This document shows positions 12,831 to 23,870 of a DNA stretch of 64,000 nt, in pieces. Within the stretch, counting starts at the first letter, position 1. Each line of letters opens with the position of its first letter. This DNA is from Nansenia antarctica. Its lineage: Eukaryota > Chordata > Actinopteri > Argentiniformes > Microstomatidae. Location: positions 19,892,563 to 19,956,562 of the forward strand of contig OZ022339.1 in assembly GCA_963989245.1 (NCBI GenBank), written 5' to 3'. The notes below the pieces were generated by a model. It saw nothing but the letters and a program-made list of their open reading frames with translations. It was not told the origin of the DNA and did not search any database. A program made the translations under genes and the position numbers.

Positions 12831-13851
12831 GGGCCTCATTTATAGAAAGTACTTTGGATCAAATTTGATCTTACACGTGTCGTACCTAGAAAACCACGTC
12901 AAATTAGATTTATACAATTTCAATGTGAGTCGATTTGACTGTGGAAACGATCGTAGCTCTACGTCAGGTATTGACGATGTGAGTCGCATTGCCTACTCTA
13001 ATTCATGCGAAGTGAACGTGGCTCGTAATAAAATTAATGATGTTGTTATCAGCCGAGAAAATGAGTATAATTCAAGATTTAAAGGGAACTGATGTCTATG
13101 ATTGTATGTATTTCAGTCTTCCTTTATATTCCTCCAGAGCTGTCAAGGCAACGACATCTCCCCTTCAACATACCTATAGTCATAGTGCGCTCTACAATGG
13201 ACCTTGCCCGGCCATGCGCCACATTATACTGGATTTTCCTCCGGTCCCAGACACCGGAGGTTCGCAAAGGGAGTGAGCAGCCATGTTTTCAATGTCACCT
13301 GATAAGAATAAGACCATTATATTATTACAGTATAAGCATTTGCCTGGTTAGTTGTCATCAGCACTCAAGTTGAGGTAAAAACGGTCAAAATCATCTCCCT
13401 TCTAAAACTCCCCCCTTTGAGTAAAATACTGTGGGCGAGGGGGCACGCACACATGAAATGACATTTTTACCAAGTCACTGAAACTGAAGACACTGACGCT
13501 GTGGGGATGCTAAAATTGTCCCCATATGATAAAATCCACCATCCCCCCTGATTTTCTTTTACAACTTGAGTACTGGTTGTCATGATCAAACGTTACAAAT
13601 GCAACTTACCGAGAAGCCACCCTTCTCTGCCCTCTCGGCTTAATTGAGCCACTATCACAGGGCGTAAATACAAAGCTCATTCACCTGCGTTCAATTTCAA
13701 GTATATTTGGTATTTATAGACTTTAGTATGTACGCAATTTTAAACAAGCGCAGCCCGTTTTTATAAATAATGCTTACGTCTGTTTAGAAAAATGTGCTTA
13801 CGTGCAAGTTAAAGATGACGTTCAAGTATTTTTTTTAAATAAATGAGGCCC
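12831..13851. mobile_element. Harbinger-like non-autonomous element, copy 1
   Basis: A 1,021-bp element with ends GGGCCTCATTTATAG and its inverse, flanked by the 3-bp duplication CTG (12828-12830 and 13852-13854). Its first 450 bp closely match the right end of the element at 15413-17195, in inverse orientation. No transposase is recognisable. The CWG duplication and TIR style fit PIF/Harbinger elements of fish; the superfamily call is an inference. Confidence 0.8.
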
Positions 13852-13896
13852 CTGGAATAATAGTTACATTCCTATTTAGATCTTTCTTTCTTTATT

Positions 13897-13900
<4 letters not shown>

Positions 13901-13939
<39 letters not shown>
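13901..13939. repeat. (GT)n microsatellite
   Basis: A GT run followed by a short poly(G). Confidence 0.95.
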
Positions 13940-13951
13940 TGGGGGGGGGGG

Positions 13952-14639
13952 TGTAGTGAGTAGTGACAGAAGCTCATTACACGACGACATGGCAAAAAAC
14001 TACTGATTAAGCTTAACCACCAAGTTGCAGCAAAATGTGGTTAAACTAAAATCTGAGCTACATGTTGTGGAAGTACCCCCCAACACGAGCACTAGAGGTT
14101 TCAAAATAGTCAAGCTAAATTGGCTCTATATAAGGTTTCGTTCAGCATGACAAATGTGTAGCAATTTTCATACTTTCAAAACTGAACAATTAGGTATTTA
14201 TTTTTTAAATGATCTACTATTGAAACCTCATCTCCTCCAGGCTTTCATTTGTGCACTAGCTAAAGCCTGTCAGATCCCTTTGCGTCTCTGTGATTTGAAA
14301 AGAATATAGAAAACATCATGATGTCATGAGGTCCTGTAGGTGGGGCTGCAAACGGAAACAGGGTTGAAAAATGTATTGGATTTCAATTTGGTCTGCTATG
14401 ATTTAATTTGGTTTCATCACATTTCTTTGTTATCGTTACCAACTGCAGGTAGATGGGAACTGACGTGGAGAAGCTTCCCTTGGCCAGTGGAAGTAATCAC
14501 TAACAGAGGAGACGGGTTACCAGACTACACGAACCTCTGCAATGTGTCTTACTGTCAAAAAGACACACATGAATGAAAGACAGAGTACCTCCAGGCTCCA
14601 ATTTGAGCAAGGACAATCAATCATGAGTTGTGTTGCTTG
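13952..14639. other. Gene-free spacer
   Basis: No coding region or element was recognised between the GT microsatellite and the left end of the split Tc1 element. Confidence 0.4.
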
Positions 14640-15412
14640 TACATACACATGTGAAAAAGATAAAACACCCCATGAATACATTAGTCTTTTTCAACATATT
14701 TCAACATATGGACATTTGAACACATCTTCATTTGAACAATATTGAGTGATGGAGGTAACATAACTAAACAAATAAAACAGAAAAAAAAGAAATGCAATTA
14801 TCTTGTGAGGAGGAAGCCTTCATTACTGCTTAAAATGCCTAAAATTAAAATCAAGTGCACCACATCAGTTGCCAATGATGAGAGGATGGCAATGATGCCA
14901 TTGTTAGAGGATTTTGGAGGAGGCTGTCTTATTTAAACCTCTGACATTTTGTTTGGTTTCCTCTTGATTGTTGAAGTGAGTGGTATCACGCATGGCGAGA
15001 TCAAAGAGCTCTCTGAGGCCTTTAGACAAAAAGGTTGTAGTTACGTATGAGTCTGGGAAGGGATTTAAAAAGATCTCAAAACAATTATAAATCAGCCATT
15101 CCACTGTACCGGAAAATAGTGGAGAATATTTAAAACAACTACCAACATGGGCAGGTCAGGCCGTCCTTGCAAGTTCAGCCCAAGAGCAGACCGCAAGATG
15201 CTTAAAGAAGTCTCCAACAATCCTAAAATGTCATCATGGGACCTACAGGTAACTCTTGCCACAGTTGATGTCAAAGTACATGCATCTACCATCAGAAAGA
15301 GACTGTACAAGTTTGATTTTCATGGGAGTTGTGCAAGGAGGAAACCCCTGCTGTCAAAAAACTCATCAGGGCAAGACTAAAGTTTGCCAGATAACACCTA
15401 GACAAACACCAG
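14640..15412 (+). pseudogene. Tc1-like transposon, left half
   Basis: Left part of a Tc1/mariner element; the outer boundary is approximate. It holds the N-terminal helix-turn-helix region of the transposase (15147 onward: MGRSGRPCKFSPRADRKM, WDLQVTLATVDVKVHASTIR). An inverted-repeat-like segment near 14690-14740 pairs loosely with one near 17940-17985. The reading contains a stop (near 15390) and then breaks at 15412, where a Harbinger-like element interrupts it. The two halves join in frame at CACCAG/GACTTC once the insertion is ignored. Confidence 0.85.
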
Positions 15413-17195
15413 GGGCCTCATTCATAGAAATGTACTTGAACGTCATCTTTAACTTGCACGTAAGCACATTTTTCTAAATGGACGTAAGCATTATTTATAA
15501 AACGGGCTGCGTATGTTTAAAAATGCGTACGTCTACGTTCAATTGGATGCAGAACTGGAGCGGGACGGGCGCGTGGGACCAGGCACGCGGGAAGGTATTT
15601 TGACTGGGGGTGCTGAGGTGCTGTCTATATACGCTACAGGGAAAAAAATTGCCAGGGAAAACATTATAACGATTTCTCTCCCTCCCTCCCTCTCGCTGAT
15701 TGCTCGTTCGCTCACACGCACACAGTGGCATAACGACGGGCCCCAACGCACGGGCAATAATAGTTAAGCACGCACGCACCCACACACTACAACGACGTAA
15801 CGTTAAATATTTTACCAACAATGTGTTGGAATTTACAGTAATTTCCACTCAGCTCACAGTGTCCCACAATGTCCACAAACATGATGTTGACCATTATTAC
15901 AGACAGCATTCCATGTCGATTGTTATTGCCTCTTGGAAGCCCTTCGCTGCCGAAGAATCGGATGGATCTGAATATCAGTTCTAATACGTTTCTGGCCGTC
16001 TGTTGCTCTTTCTCAACAACGTCCGACAGTAGAGCATTAATGGGAGTGTTGTTAAGCGAAGCAAGCAACTGCATCAGCATCTTCTTCCAACTCCACTTCA
16101 ATTGTTCTGGCTGATTTAGCATTTTTGCTAAAGAACTCAGAGATTCCCTAGCAAGATATGACCATGTGATCACTAACATAAAACTAACAAACACATTTTT
16201 ACATTTATTACAAAAAACACATTTATTTTTATTCCCAAAAGCAACAATAGTTATTATATTGTTTTAACTTATTGTTTGAATAATATTTTTATTTTTTAAA
16301 TTCAGGCAGGAGGAGCTCCTTCTGCCTGCCGCTAGGGGGTGCTGCAGCACCCTCAGCACCCCCCTTCCCGCGTCCCTGCGTGGGACTGTCATGTACCATA
16401 TCTGCCATATCATACCTCCGTTTTATATTTAAAAATATGATGATAAATACATGTGGGACGGAGGTATGATATGGCAGATGTGTGGTATGTGGTCTCGCGC
16501 GCCTGTCTCAACTCGTATTACGAGCGGTTACCATCACCAAGTGCGCTCGCCAACTAAAGCGCTTGATTACCGTTGATATAAACATACCATACTAGTCCAT
16601 CAGCACAGTATGGGAGAACTTGGTGATAAGCATAATACCAGTTGACTCAATTAGACATAATATATTATGCGCTCTGCGCTGCGGGCTATGGTGTTTTTTG
16701 AAGGATTTTCTGTTTGGAAAAATCCAGATTTTCCATCCAGATCCATTGTGTATGTCAAAATGTTAATATGGAACCATATGATCGTAAATAACCTTATAAC
16801 AGCTTATAATGCTAAATACCGAGGAATCCTGGGGAATCACAATGAATCTCGCCTTTATCACGCCTCAATTTAGAATGATTACACCATACAATAGCCTAAT
16901 GGCATATAAAGGAAGACTGAAATACAATCATAAACATCATTTCCCTTTAAATCTTGAATTTAACTCATTTTCTCGGCTGTGTTGTTCGAGTGCGGCTCAC
17001 ATGCCTGTAATAACTCTGCATAACCAGTAGGTAATGTGCGTACATCAAGTCAATACCTGACGTAGAGCTACGAGCGTTTTCACGGTCAAATCGACTCACG
17101 TTGACATTTTATAAATCACTACTTTGACGTGGTTTTCTACGTACGCCACGGGTAAGATCAAATTTGATCCAAAGTACTTTCTATAAATGAGGCCC
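15413..17195. mobile_element. Harbinger-like non-autonomous element, copy 2
   Basis: Ends are GGGCCTCATTCATAG and its inverse, with the 3-bp duplication CAG (15410-15412 and 17196-17198) inside the Tc1 transposase gene. It is 1,783 bp long, of which 807 bp is a later hAT insertion plus its duplication. That leaves about 976 bp, close to copy 1. The right 450 bp matches copy 1 inverted. Confidence 0.85.
15580..16378 (-). mobile_element. Deleted hAT element nested in Harbinger copy 2
   Basis: A 799-bp element with ends CAGGCACGCGGGAAGG and the inverse of CAGGGACGCGGGAAGG, flanked by a perfect 8-bp duplication CGTGGGAC (15572-15579 and 16379-16386). On the minus strand it keeps a fragment of a hAT transposase upstream region (about 16190-15900: VVEKEQQTARNVLELIFRSI, RFFGSEGLPRG), which resembles the DUF4371 part of ZMYM1-like hAT proteins. 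It is strongly deleted and not autonomous. Confidence 0.88.
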
Positions 17196-17985
17196 CAGGA
17201 CTTCTGGAACAATGTGCTTTGGACAGATGAATCCAAAGTTGATTTATTTGGGCACAGTAACAGAAGACGTTTGGTGGAAACCAAAGACAGCATTTGAGCA
17301 TAAGAACCTCATACCAACTGTGAAGTATGGGGGAGGAAATGTCATGGTTTGGGGGTGCTTTTCTGCAGCAGCTCACCATCATAGAATCCACTATGAATTA
17401 TATTGTATCAGAGGGTGCTTGAGGAAAATGTGAGACCATCTGTCCAACAAGTTTAAGCTGAAGCGGATGTGGACCATGCAACATGACAATGACCCAAAAC
17501 ATTCCAGTAAATCCACCAAGGAATGGCTAAAAAGAAAGAAATGGAGTTCTGGAATGGCCAAAGTCAAAGCCCGGATTGTAATCCTATTGAGATTCTTTTT
17601 TTTTGTAAGATTTTATTTTCCATTTTCTTTTTACACAAAACATTATACACACCACATCCTAACCTAAATACACCACAACATTTATACGCAACATATTAAT
17701 CCTATTGAGATTCTGTAGGGTGATTTGGATGGAGGTGGAGATGGAGGAGTGGGAAAAACGTTCTCCCAGTCGATGTCAGAGACTGGTAGACAGTTATAGG
17801 AAACATCTAATTGAAGTTATTTCAGCCAAAGGTTGCAATACCAACTATTAGGGCATAGGGTGTTTTTGTTAAATAAATGATAACAAAGTTACATTTTCAT
17901 TGTTTTTGTTCAATTACATCACATTTATCTGTTTGAAAGAAGATATTGATATGTCCATATTTCCTGAAAAAGGTGAACTTAAGGT
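17196..17985 (+). pseudogene. Tc1-like transposon, right half
   Basis: Continuation of the Tc1 transposase. The first catalytic aspartate is in DFWNNVLWTDESKVDLFG (from 17197), the second in MQHDNDPKHSSKSTKEW (about 17470), and the glutamate is in the NPIE motif near 17580. Stops and frameshifts are present, and a 100-bp retro-insert interrupts the gene just after NPIE. The 3' inverted repeat lies near 17940-17985; the outer boundary is approximate. Confidence 0.85.
17597..17696 (-). mobile_element. Poly(A) retro-insert with 18-bp TSD
   Basis: A 100-bp insertion flanked by an exact 18-bp duplication TAATCCTATTGAGATTCT (17579-17596 and 17697-17714). On the minus strand it ends in an A tail preceded by an AATAAA signal about 10 bp upstream. 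This is the signature of an mRNA 3' end copied by LINE machinery. The source transcript is not recognised. Confidence 0.88.
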
Positions 17986-18089
17986 GCCTCTAGGGGAGGG
18001 CAAAAGGGTGAACTTAATTCCTCTCGGGGGGACACTCCGGTGTCCCGTCTCCGAGCTCCGGGGGGTATTTGGGCAGAGGGGCTGGTCGC

Positions 18090-19453
18090 CAGGCCCGTCA
18101 CTATGGGCGGGCCTCAGGGGGCCAGGCCCCCCCACAGACGTGCTGGTGCCCCCCCAACTGGCAGCCAGATATAAAAAATAAAAAATAAAAACATATTTTA
18201 TGTTAAATGAAGACATTAAAATTGAGAAACAATAGTGTGTTTTTCATTTTGTTGGACGGGATTCTAGTGACAACCAATCATTTGAAAGTTGAAAGTTGCA
18301 CGTTACGCACGCTGCTGCTCTCGCCATTTCAGTTGTGTGAGGCGAGCACTGAGCAGTTGAGTGAAATCTGCGCTTTTTGATGGATAAAGCTTTTTGAATA
18401 AAGATGGATATAAGAAAGTGGATTACCGGTAAATCCTCGAAAGGTGCAGCTGCACCCAACCCCGATGGACATACGTAGCACCAGCATTAGCGACTGTGGG
18501 CAGCCTGACACTAGCACCCCGACGGCTACCACTAGTGAGGTAAGTCCTACTAGCCCAACTGTTAGGGCTAGGGCTACTACTAGCCTTGCTAGCCCCCCGA
18601 TGAAAGTTTTGTTACTTTTCGAGCCACCAAACAGACTGCTACAAAGCGAGAACATGGACCTGTTCACTGCGGTTACTCTTGTGAACAGTGCATCTGAATG
18701 CATAAAATCACTGCGCACAGAGGATGAGTTTACTGCGCTCTGGGACCTCTGCTCTCCTCCAGCCTCAGCCACTGACGAGGCTGGTCCCAGCTGTCCAACT
18801 AAGAGAAGACGCACAATTAACAAGAGCTTTGGTGCATTTGTAGTTGAAGGAACGGTTGGACAGTCACAGAGGGACACTGGCGGAAAGACAGAGTTCCTGG
18901 GAGTGTTTTACAGTGTTATTGATGCTGTGCAAGGAGAGATGGATGCGCGTTTTGGAGAGCGCAGCTGCAAGCTCATTGGTGCGCTGGCTGCTTTAAACCC
19001 AGAGGCCGAGGATTTCATGGATCCATCGAAGGTCACTCCTCTCCTAAGATTAGCTCGAACTGAAGTGGTTGAATCTGAATATGCTGTGGCTCGTGGTGGG
19101 TTCCTGGTAAAGAAGATGGAGGACACCTCGTTTCCCCCCAAAGATGGACAATGGACAATAGCCAATATTCTCAGTATACATTCCACTCAGCACTCCAGGC
19201 CATGCCAACTGTCATCCAAGCTTATACACTCGCCCTAACTTTGGGAGCGTCTACCGCGACTTGTGAAAACTCTTTTTCAACACTTAAAAATGTTTTCTCT
19301 GAGCATCGGCGCAGCATGTTGCACAAGCGCAAGGCTCAACTGATTCAGCTTGCCTTCGAAAAGGACCTCACCCACAAGTTCAAGGATGAGTGGAAGGACT
19401 TACTGATGAGGAGATTCAGCACTGAAAAACGCCTCCTCCTTCTTTTCTGAGCC

Positions 19454-19505
<52 letters not shown>

Positions 19506-20164
19506 GTGTGAGCACACGCCGTGGTGATGTTTTGCTAGTTGTATTCTCGACAGCTTTTTCAACTGGAGAGATGAGCTGTTTGCACGGTTATGCTATATTT
19601 AATGTGCTTTGTGTATAACGTGTTCAATGATGAGGATCTGGCTGATCCTATTTGCTGTAGATGGGTGGTTTTAATGTGATGATCACACGATCGGTCGGTC
19701 ATACTGTATCCCTTTTGGAAGTGCACTGATTGCGTGCCAGTCTCCTAATTTTTGTTACGTAGGCTATCCCTGGCATTTATTTAATTCTTGTTCTTGTACG
19801 TGTGCCGGGTTGGTGCCAATTATTGACCTGTGCGCATTGTAATGCACAACTTGGCCTCTCCACGCTATAAAGTAACTTGCATTCAAATAATTTTAGCTTA
19901 GGCCTACTCGGGTCGACAAAGCCTTGTAATAAACCAGCTTCGCCTGTGTTTATTGTTATGTTATTTGCTGCATTCTGATAATTTTAGGTCTAGTCTTCAT
20001 CGGTAGGCTACGTGTCCAATTTAGCCTCTGCAACCTACTATGCATGTCAGTGTTGCATGACGAATACCATAGCATATTGGATTATATAAAATAGTTAATA
20101 ATAATTGTGCCCCCCCATGCAGTTCATTGGCCCACCCTAAGACTGGGCCCTGGTGACGGGTCTG
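18090..20164 (+). mobile_element. hAT transposon inside the 3' LTR
   Basis: A 2,075-bp element with ends CAGGCCCGTCAC and the inverse of CAGACCCGTCAC, flanked by a perfect 8-bp duplication CTGGTCGC (18082-18089 and 20165-20172). It carries a deleted transposase on the plus strand and a long (GT)n run at 19458-19503. The duplication sits within the LTR, so this insertion is younger than that retroelement. Confidence 0.92.
18404..19450 (+). pseudogene. hAT transposase, internally deleted and frameshifted
   Basis: The apparent start is ATG 18404 (MDIRKWITGKSSKG), followed by a stop at the 25th codon. The reading resumes in another frame with the C-terminal half of a ZMYM1-like hAT transposase. 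A second frameshift near 19160-19190 leads into the hAT C-terminal dimerisation region (STATCENSFSTLKNVFSEHR, RRSMLHKRKAQLIQLAF), ending at 19450. The catalytic centre is missing, so the element could move only with outside help. Confidence 0.85.
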
Positions 20165-20246
20165 CTGGTCGCTCCGCTATCGGCAGGCGGGCTCGCGCTC
20201 TCCCTACTCTCGGCTCTCTCTTCACTGTGGGGAACAAGACACACAA

Positions 20247-21146
20247 TTAACTCCACCAGGCATTGACATATTCCGACGTACCACGGCCCTCACCCATACG
20301 CGTGTCGTCGCGTAGCCTCTCTCTCTCTTTCTGACGCCTCCGCCTCTGCTTTTCATTCCTCCACCTGTTCGCGTCGCAGGTGCTCCGCATTGCCGAAACG
20401 AGCCCTCGACCTGATGGAGTGATGTGCACCAGCCGGGTGTGTTGGGCGTAGACTCTGTTAATTACGCTGCCCCTTAATCTATGTGGCCGCTGTCCAGGGT
20501 GCTGAAGGCCAGGTATACCCGGGGCTGCGTGCGGGTCACCACACTTCCTCCTCCTCAGCTCAAGAGTGTGGTCCCTCTCGAAAGCCCAGAGACATGCGTC
20601 CCATCTGGACAGCGCGTCTGCGTTCCTGTTCTCCTTCCCGGGCCGGTGGTCCACCTGAAAGTTGTAATCCTGTAGTAGGAGGAACCACCGTGTTACCCTG
20701 GCGTTAGTGTCCTTCGCCGTCGCCATCCACTTCAGCGGCGCGTGGTCTGTCACCAGGGTGAAGGACCTCCCCAGGAGGTAGTAGTGTAGCTTGTCCACCG
20801 CCCATTTGATGGCCAGGGCCTCCTTCTCCAGCGACGAGTAGGCCCTCTCGTGGGGTAGGAGTTTACGGCTGATGTACATTACCGGGTGTTCCTCACTCCC
20901 CCGGGCCTGCGACAGCACCTCTCCGAGACCCCCTTCCGAGGCGTCGGTGTGGACTAAAAAAGGTAGGGAGAAATCAGGGGTTATTAGGACAGGGCTAGAA
21001 CATAGGGCTTGCCTGAGGTTTTCAAACGCCTCCTTCGCCTCCGCGTTCCATATTAGCCGGTCGGGGAGCGCCTTCCTGGTCAGCTCGTGTAGTGGGCTGG
21101 CTAGGGCTGCGAACCGCGGGACGAATCGCTGGTAGTAGCCCACCAT
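20247..21146 (-). pseudogene. RT connection / RNase H of Gmr1-like element
   Basis: Last pol segment of the Ty3-type element: the end of reverse transcriptase (MVGYYQRFVPRFAALASPL) followed by RNase H. Visible acidic residues are D68 (HTDASEGG), E109 (SSLEKEALAIKW) and D134 (LVTDHAPLKW), and it closes with HRPGKENRNADALSR. After residue about 199 the frame runs through the polypurine tract into LTR sequence, so the true protein should end near there. It is out of frame with the upstream pol segment. Confidence 0.88.
20544..20556 (-). other. Polypurine tract
   Basis: On the minus strand GAGGAGGAGGAAG lies directly before the TGTGGTGACC start of the 3' LTR. This is the usual plus-strand priming site of LTR retroelements. 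Confidence 0.75.
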
Positions 21147-23578
21147 TCCTAGGAATGCCTTTACCTGTCGTTTGGTGCGGGGACGGGTTTTGAATGGCCT
21201 TCACCTTGGGCTCCTGGGGTTGAACGCTGCCCCGCCCAACCCGATATCCCAGGTAGGAGGCCTCCTCCATCCCGAGATGACACTTGTTCGGGTTGGCGGT
21301 GAGCCCCTAGGACGGCTCACAGCTGCCGGAGGTGTAGGTCCCAGGATATTGCTGGATCCACATCCACATGCTGGATATTATAATGTCGTCCAGGTAAGCC
21401 ACTGCGTAGTCCTGGTGGGGTCTCAGGACGCGGTCCATCATCCGCTGGAACGTGGCCGGCGCGCCGTGCACTCCGAACGGGAGCACCGTATAGTGATATA
21501 ATCCGTCTGGGGTGGCGAACGCTGTTTTCTCTCGCGGTGAGTGGCACCTGCCAATAGCCCTTAGTCAGGTCAAGGGTGGATATGAACCGGGCGGGGCCCA
21601 GCCTCTCAATGAGCTCATCCACCCGGGGCATGGGGTACGCGTCAAACTCCGACACTGCATTCAGTCCCGGAAAGTCGTTACAGAAGCGGTATGTCCCATC
21701 CGGCTTCGATACCAGCACCACCGGGCTGGACCTTGCGCTGTGCGATGGCTCAATGACTCCGAGCTGCAGCATTCTGTCGACCTCCTCTCGGACCACCGCC
21801 CGGCGGGCCTCTGGGATGCGAAAGGGCCGGATTTGGACCGGGGCTCCCGGCTTGGTCCGGATGTCATGTCGAGCCATATTAGTCCGTCCCGGCGTCTCTG
21901 AGAATACATCCCGGTTCTGCAGTATGATCTCATGGAGCCCCTGAGTCTGGCTCGGGTTCAGCTGGTCCCCCGTGGGTACTTGGGGTATTTCGGGCTGGGT
22001 GGTCCGCGCCAGGAGGGCCGGTGCCTGGAGAGGGGTTAGACATTGCCATTTTTTTAACAAATTGATGTGGTATATTTGGGTCGGTTTGCGCCACCCCGGC
22101 TGTCTGACCCGGTAATTGACCACCCCCACCCTTCCGACTATTTCATATGGCCCCTGCCACTTGGCTAAAAATGTGCATTCAGACGTGGGGACCAGTACGA
22201 GGACCCACTCCCCCGGCTGAAGCTCTCTCACCTGCGCTCCCCTGTTGTAAACGCGGGCCTGGGCCTGTTGGGCTCGCTGCATATGTTCCCGTACCACCGG
22301 CCATACTCGCCTCATCCTCTCTTCCATCTGCTCCACATGCTCGATGACCGTCCGGTGCGGGGAGGGTCGGCTCTCCCAGGTCTCCCTCGCGATGTCCAAG
22401 AGCCCCCTCGGTCGCCGGCCATAGAGGAGCTCGAAGGGGGAGAACCCGGTGGAGGCTTGGGGCACCTCGCGGATGGCGAACAGCACATGGGGTAGCAGCT
22501 GGTCCCAATTCTTCCCATCGGCCTGCATGTTTTTTTTTAGCATCTGCTTTAATGTTTTATTAAACCGCTCGACCAGGCCGTCCGTCTGAGGGTGGTACAC
22601 CGACGTACACAGCTGTTGGACCTGGAGGAGGCTGAGCAGACTTTTAAACACACGGGACATAAAACACGAGCCCTGGTCGGTTAAAATTTCCCTCGCTATG
22701 CCCACCCGGCTAAAAAGAGTAAATAGTTCCCAGGCCACCGCCTTGGATGTAGCGGCTCTCAGGGGTAGGGCTTCGGGGTAGCGTGTAGCATAGTCCACCA
22801 TTACTAGAATATATCTATGCCCCCGGCTAGTCTTCGGCAACGGCCCCACAATGTCTAGGGCCAGTCGTTCAAACGGTACATCAATGATAGGGAGGGGGAT
22901 TAGGGGGTTCCGTACTGTGGGTCTCGGCGCGTTTCTCTGGCACTCGGGACAGGCGAGACAGTATTCGGTCACCGACTGTCGGATACCCGGCCAGTAAAAC
23001 CGTGCGAGGACCCTCTCCCTCGTCTTAGCCATCCCCAGGTGTGCCCCTAGTAGATGCGAGTGTGCCATGTACAATATTTTACTAACATATGACCTCGGTA
23101 CTAACAATTGATCGGTTATTCTCCCCTCCCTCTCGACTACCCGGTATAGTAATCCCCCCCGTGTGACAAAGTGTGGGTGGCTCGGATCACTCACCGGGTC
23201 GGACGCCCGGCGCTCGGATGCGGTCACCGTCTCCGCGCCCCCGTGCATGCAAGCCACATCCACCTCTCCACTCGACTCCCCCTGGGCCATCTCGGGGCGC
23301 ACCAGGGTAATTACGCTGCCCGAGTCGATGAGGGCTGAGGCGTCGCAGTCTCCAATGCGCACGGGGAGGTTTGGGGTCTTAATATCCTGATGGGACCAGC
23401 ACGTAGTCAGGAGGCAGGCGGCGCGGTTTCCTTCGCCGATGCTGGCGGAGGGCATGGGGACGTCCTCGCCGGGGCACTGCTGCGCCCAATGGCCAGTTTT
23501 ACCACAGCTAAAACATCGGCTGTTATCGCCCCGGGTCGGGGAGCGAGGTCCTCGTCTCGAGAAGCGGGGGGTGGTCTA
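21147..23578 (-). pseudogene. Gmr1-like pol: NC-protease-integrase-RT
   Basis: Ty3-type pol in an unusual order, read from 23578 leftwards. After an in-frame amber codon (23576-23578) come a CCHC knuckle (CFSCGKTGHWAQQC) and a protease active site (ALIDSGS, residues 42-48 counted from ATG 23455). Integrase follows: H134/H139/C169/C172 and the D201, D260, E296 triad with 35 residues between the last two. Then a GPY module (QGPYEIVGRVGVVNYRV) and reverse transcriptase (VLVSKPDGTYRFCNDF, STLDLTKGYWQV). The frame breaks near 21530 by one base; the YLDD box is at 21385-21396 in another frame. Integrase before RT is the hallmark of the Gmr1 clade. Not functional as it stands. Confidence 0.9.
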
Positions 23579-23870
23579 CGGGCGGTAGTTTAGGATGGGG
23601 CCGCGGCTCTCCGTTCGGGTCTCACTAGTGCGAGGTCTGGTGTCGGGCACTCCCATCATCTGTCGGGTCACCTGGTGGCTCTCTAGTAGGGTTATTAGGT
23701 CCTCGACCGTCTCGGGGTGGTTCTGAGACGCCCACCGCTTCGTCTCTGCCGGTAGGGCGCGGATGCACCGGTCTATGAGTACCCTCTCCTGTGGCGGCGG
23801 TCCATCCCCTGCCTGGAGCCAGCTTCGGATCAGGCGGCCGAGCTGAGATACCTGGGACCGGACCGTCGCA
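23579..23870 (-). pseudogene. Gag fragment with SCAN-like capsid domain
   Basis: Minus-strand reading that begins abruptly after LTR sequence at about 23870. It carries SQLGRLIRSWLQAGDGPP, then IDRCIRALPAETKRWASQ and ETVEDLITLLESHQ. This pattern of hydrophobic helices matches the SCAN domain, which is known to derive from the capsid of Gmr1-like elements. It ends at an amber codon before the CCHC knuckle. The upstream part of this gag is missing. Confidence 0.75.

Larger units (their letters stand above)
18041..20543 (-). mobile_element. 3' LTR of Gmr1-like element, split by hAT
   Basis: The minus-strand LTR starts TGTGGTGACCCGC at 20543, immediately after a polypurine tract. It runs to 20165, is interrupted by a hAT element, and resumes at 18089. 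I place its end near 18041 (GGGACA), which gives about 420 bp of LTR, but this outer boundary is uncertain. A roughly 95-bp piece of the same LTR recurs at 23865-23960. Confidence 0.65.

Noticed and set aside
18030..18080. A GC-rich coding-like block before the hAT element
   Set aside because: It is the end of the interrupted LTR; no gene motif is seen.
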